A stretch of DNA of 64,000 nucleotides from Utricularia gibba (lineage: Eukaryota > Streptophyta > Magnoliopsida > Lamiales > Lentibulariaceae), in the NCBI GenBank assembly GCA_002189035.1, contig CM007992.1, positions 3,286,001-3,350,000 of the forward strand. Reading direction: 5' to 3'. Position 1 is the stretch's first letter. Every line of letters starts with the position of its first letter. The position numbers and the translations under genes were made by a program. Under the pieces are notes generated by a model. That model made no database searches and was not told where the DNA came from. It saw nothing but the letters and a program-made list of their open reading frames with translations. Below are positions 62,911-64,000 of this stretch, one piece after another.

Positions 62911-64000
62911 ATGATGAGCTCGACGGGAGGTGCGGAACAGGATGGAATCTTTGATTTCTGCTGCGATCCGGAGTTGTTCGGTGAAAATATTCACAACTCG
63001 GAGGTCGCATCAAGCTCGAATTGTTGCCAAGAGGACGAAAGCGCCGCCGCAGCCCCGGTTTCCGCCGCCGCCGTCAACGATGAAATAAAGCAGCCGGAGA
63101 GACTGGTATTCAACGAAGATCAGGTCGACAACGAGGTCTTGGGGTCGATCCACTTCACGGCGCCGCCGTATTTAGAAAATGCGGCTGCTTCTTCCGAAAT
63201 CTGTTTAGAGAATCAGAACATGACGGGGGTGGTTCTGGGTGGTGCTCTAGTTTCGCAGCTCAATTTCCAGCGATGGCTTCCCAGCTTGCTCCGCCGCCTC
63301 TAGAAGAAGAATGCCTGCCACCCTACTTCCGGATCAGAAATTCACAGGAAGCTTGCACCTTAATGGACCCAATGATGGGGCAATATCTGACCGCTCCTCC
63401 ATTTTCTTCATCTGAAACAGCAGGAATTTTCCCCTGCGGGATCCTGGGAAATGACTTTTCAAATCAAGAGCTTGACTTTCAAGGAGATAATGGTGGATTT
63501 TTCCTATCTGATACACTTCCAAGAGTCTTCAACTGCTCAAATGAACTCCAGGTACTATTTTTCAGCAACTAGAACCACAAAAAAAGTTGAATCTTGTTTA
63601 CATTTATCCTCCCATGTTAAATGGTCTCTTTCTTGGATCAAGGCACTTAATTGTGATGGGCAACTTCCTGCCCATGGCGGAGCAGGCACTAATCCTCTTG
63701 CATCAGACATTTCTAGTCTTGAAGATCCCACCTTCAAGGTTGGAAAGTTATCAGCAGAAGAGAGGAAAAGAAAGATTCAAAGATACCTCAAGAAGCGGAA
63801 CGAGAGAAATTTCAGCAAGAAAATCAAGGTGCTAACATTCATTCACTCATTCATTCTACGTATCAACATAAGAGACTTCAAAACATACAGTATGCTTGCC
63901 GAAAAACGCTAGCAGACAGCAGGCCAAGAGTGAGGGGACGGTTCGCAAAGAATGATGAACTGGGAGAGCTTGCTAGAACGACAGGGAGCAACCAGGAAGA
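62911..64000 (+). CDS. CCT-domain transcription regulator (ASML2/CIL-like), 3' part outside the window
   Basis: Exon 1 is 62911-63551, exon 2 63643-63828 and exon 3 from 63891 past the window end. The protein starts MMSSTGGAEQDGIFDFCCD and has an Ala/acidic-rich N-terminal half. The CCT domain begins RKRKIQRYLKKRNERNFSKK at the end of exon 2 and continues YACRKTLADSRPRVRGRFAK in exon 3. There is no B-box, so it is a CIL/ASML2-like single-CCT protein rather than CONSTANS. Such proteins are nuclear regulators, for example of sugar-responsive or chloroplast genes. Exon 1 has one frame shift at TTT/CC 63264-63268; one base there joins ALVSQLNF to AMASQLAPPPLEEE. With it exon 1 is 214 codons and the phases fit. 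Confidence 0.85.

Noticed and set aside
1-64000. CRISPR array, bacterial operon or prophage
   Set aside because: The window is plant nuclear DNA; no regularly spaced repeats with unique spacers or prokaryotic gene sets were seen.

Overview
This window is nuclear DNA of a flowering plant, most likely a eudicot. It holds intron-bearing genes with GT-AG (and a few GC-AG) introns of about 60-700 bp, very AT-rich gaps, and plant-only families: PPR, U-box/ARM, DMP, CYP76, CC-NB-LRR, PDLP-type DUF26, CCT. I cannot name the species. Gene symbols come from recognising conserved plant proteins from memory; no database search was run.

Layout. 1-5 kb: a PPR gene (-), then AT-rich DNA with a candidate MITE, and the leader of a PUB30/31-type U-box gene (+, 5085-6425). 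9-12 kb: a five-exon GH31 alpha-glucosidase (+). 12.4-14.8 kb: a tandem pair of DMP (DUF679) membrane proteins (-). 16.3-23.5 kb: an ERT2-like gene, a mitochondrial 3-hydroxyisobutyrate dehydrogenase (ten exons) and GHR1, a pseudokinase LRR receptor, all on the minus strand; this resembles the order I recall around At4g20880-At4g20940. 25-27 kb: KAB1, a K+ channel beta subunit (-). 30.6-33.5 kb: a pectate lyase (+). 34-43 kb: three tandem CYP76-like P450 genes (-), with relics of a BLISTER-like gene and a copied fragment of the pectate-lyase 3' flank between and beyond them. 47-48.6 kb: an intronless AMT1 ammonium transporter (-). 50.7-54.5 kb: a folate-biopterin transporter-like gene and an ACD11-type sphingolipid transfer protein (+). 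54.6-55.6 kb: a small one-pass membrane protein of unknown function (-). 57-59.7 kb: an intact single-exon CC-NB-LRR (-). 60.4-61.4 kb: a damaged PDLP-like gene (-). 62.9-64 kb: a CCT-domain gene (+) cut by the window end.

The genes are mostly unrelated housekeeping, signalling and defence genes, not one pathway. Two things stand out. First, at least eight otherwise well-conserved genes are each broken by single missing bases, and almost every site is a short mononucleotide run, mostly G/C. One extra base at each site restores a family-length protein with good splice phases (KAB1 328 aa, GHR1 1060 aa), so unpolished assembly error is the better explanation than mass pseudogenisation. Second, the P450 array shows a complex segmental duplication, including a deletion that removed a stop codon and fused 3' flank into one P450 C-terminus. 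I found no recognisable new multigene system.
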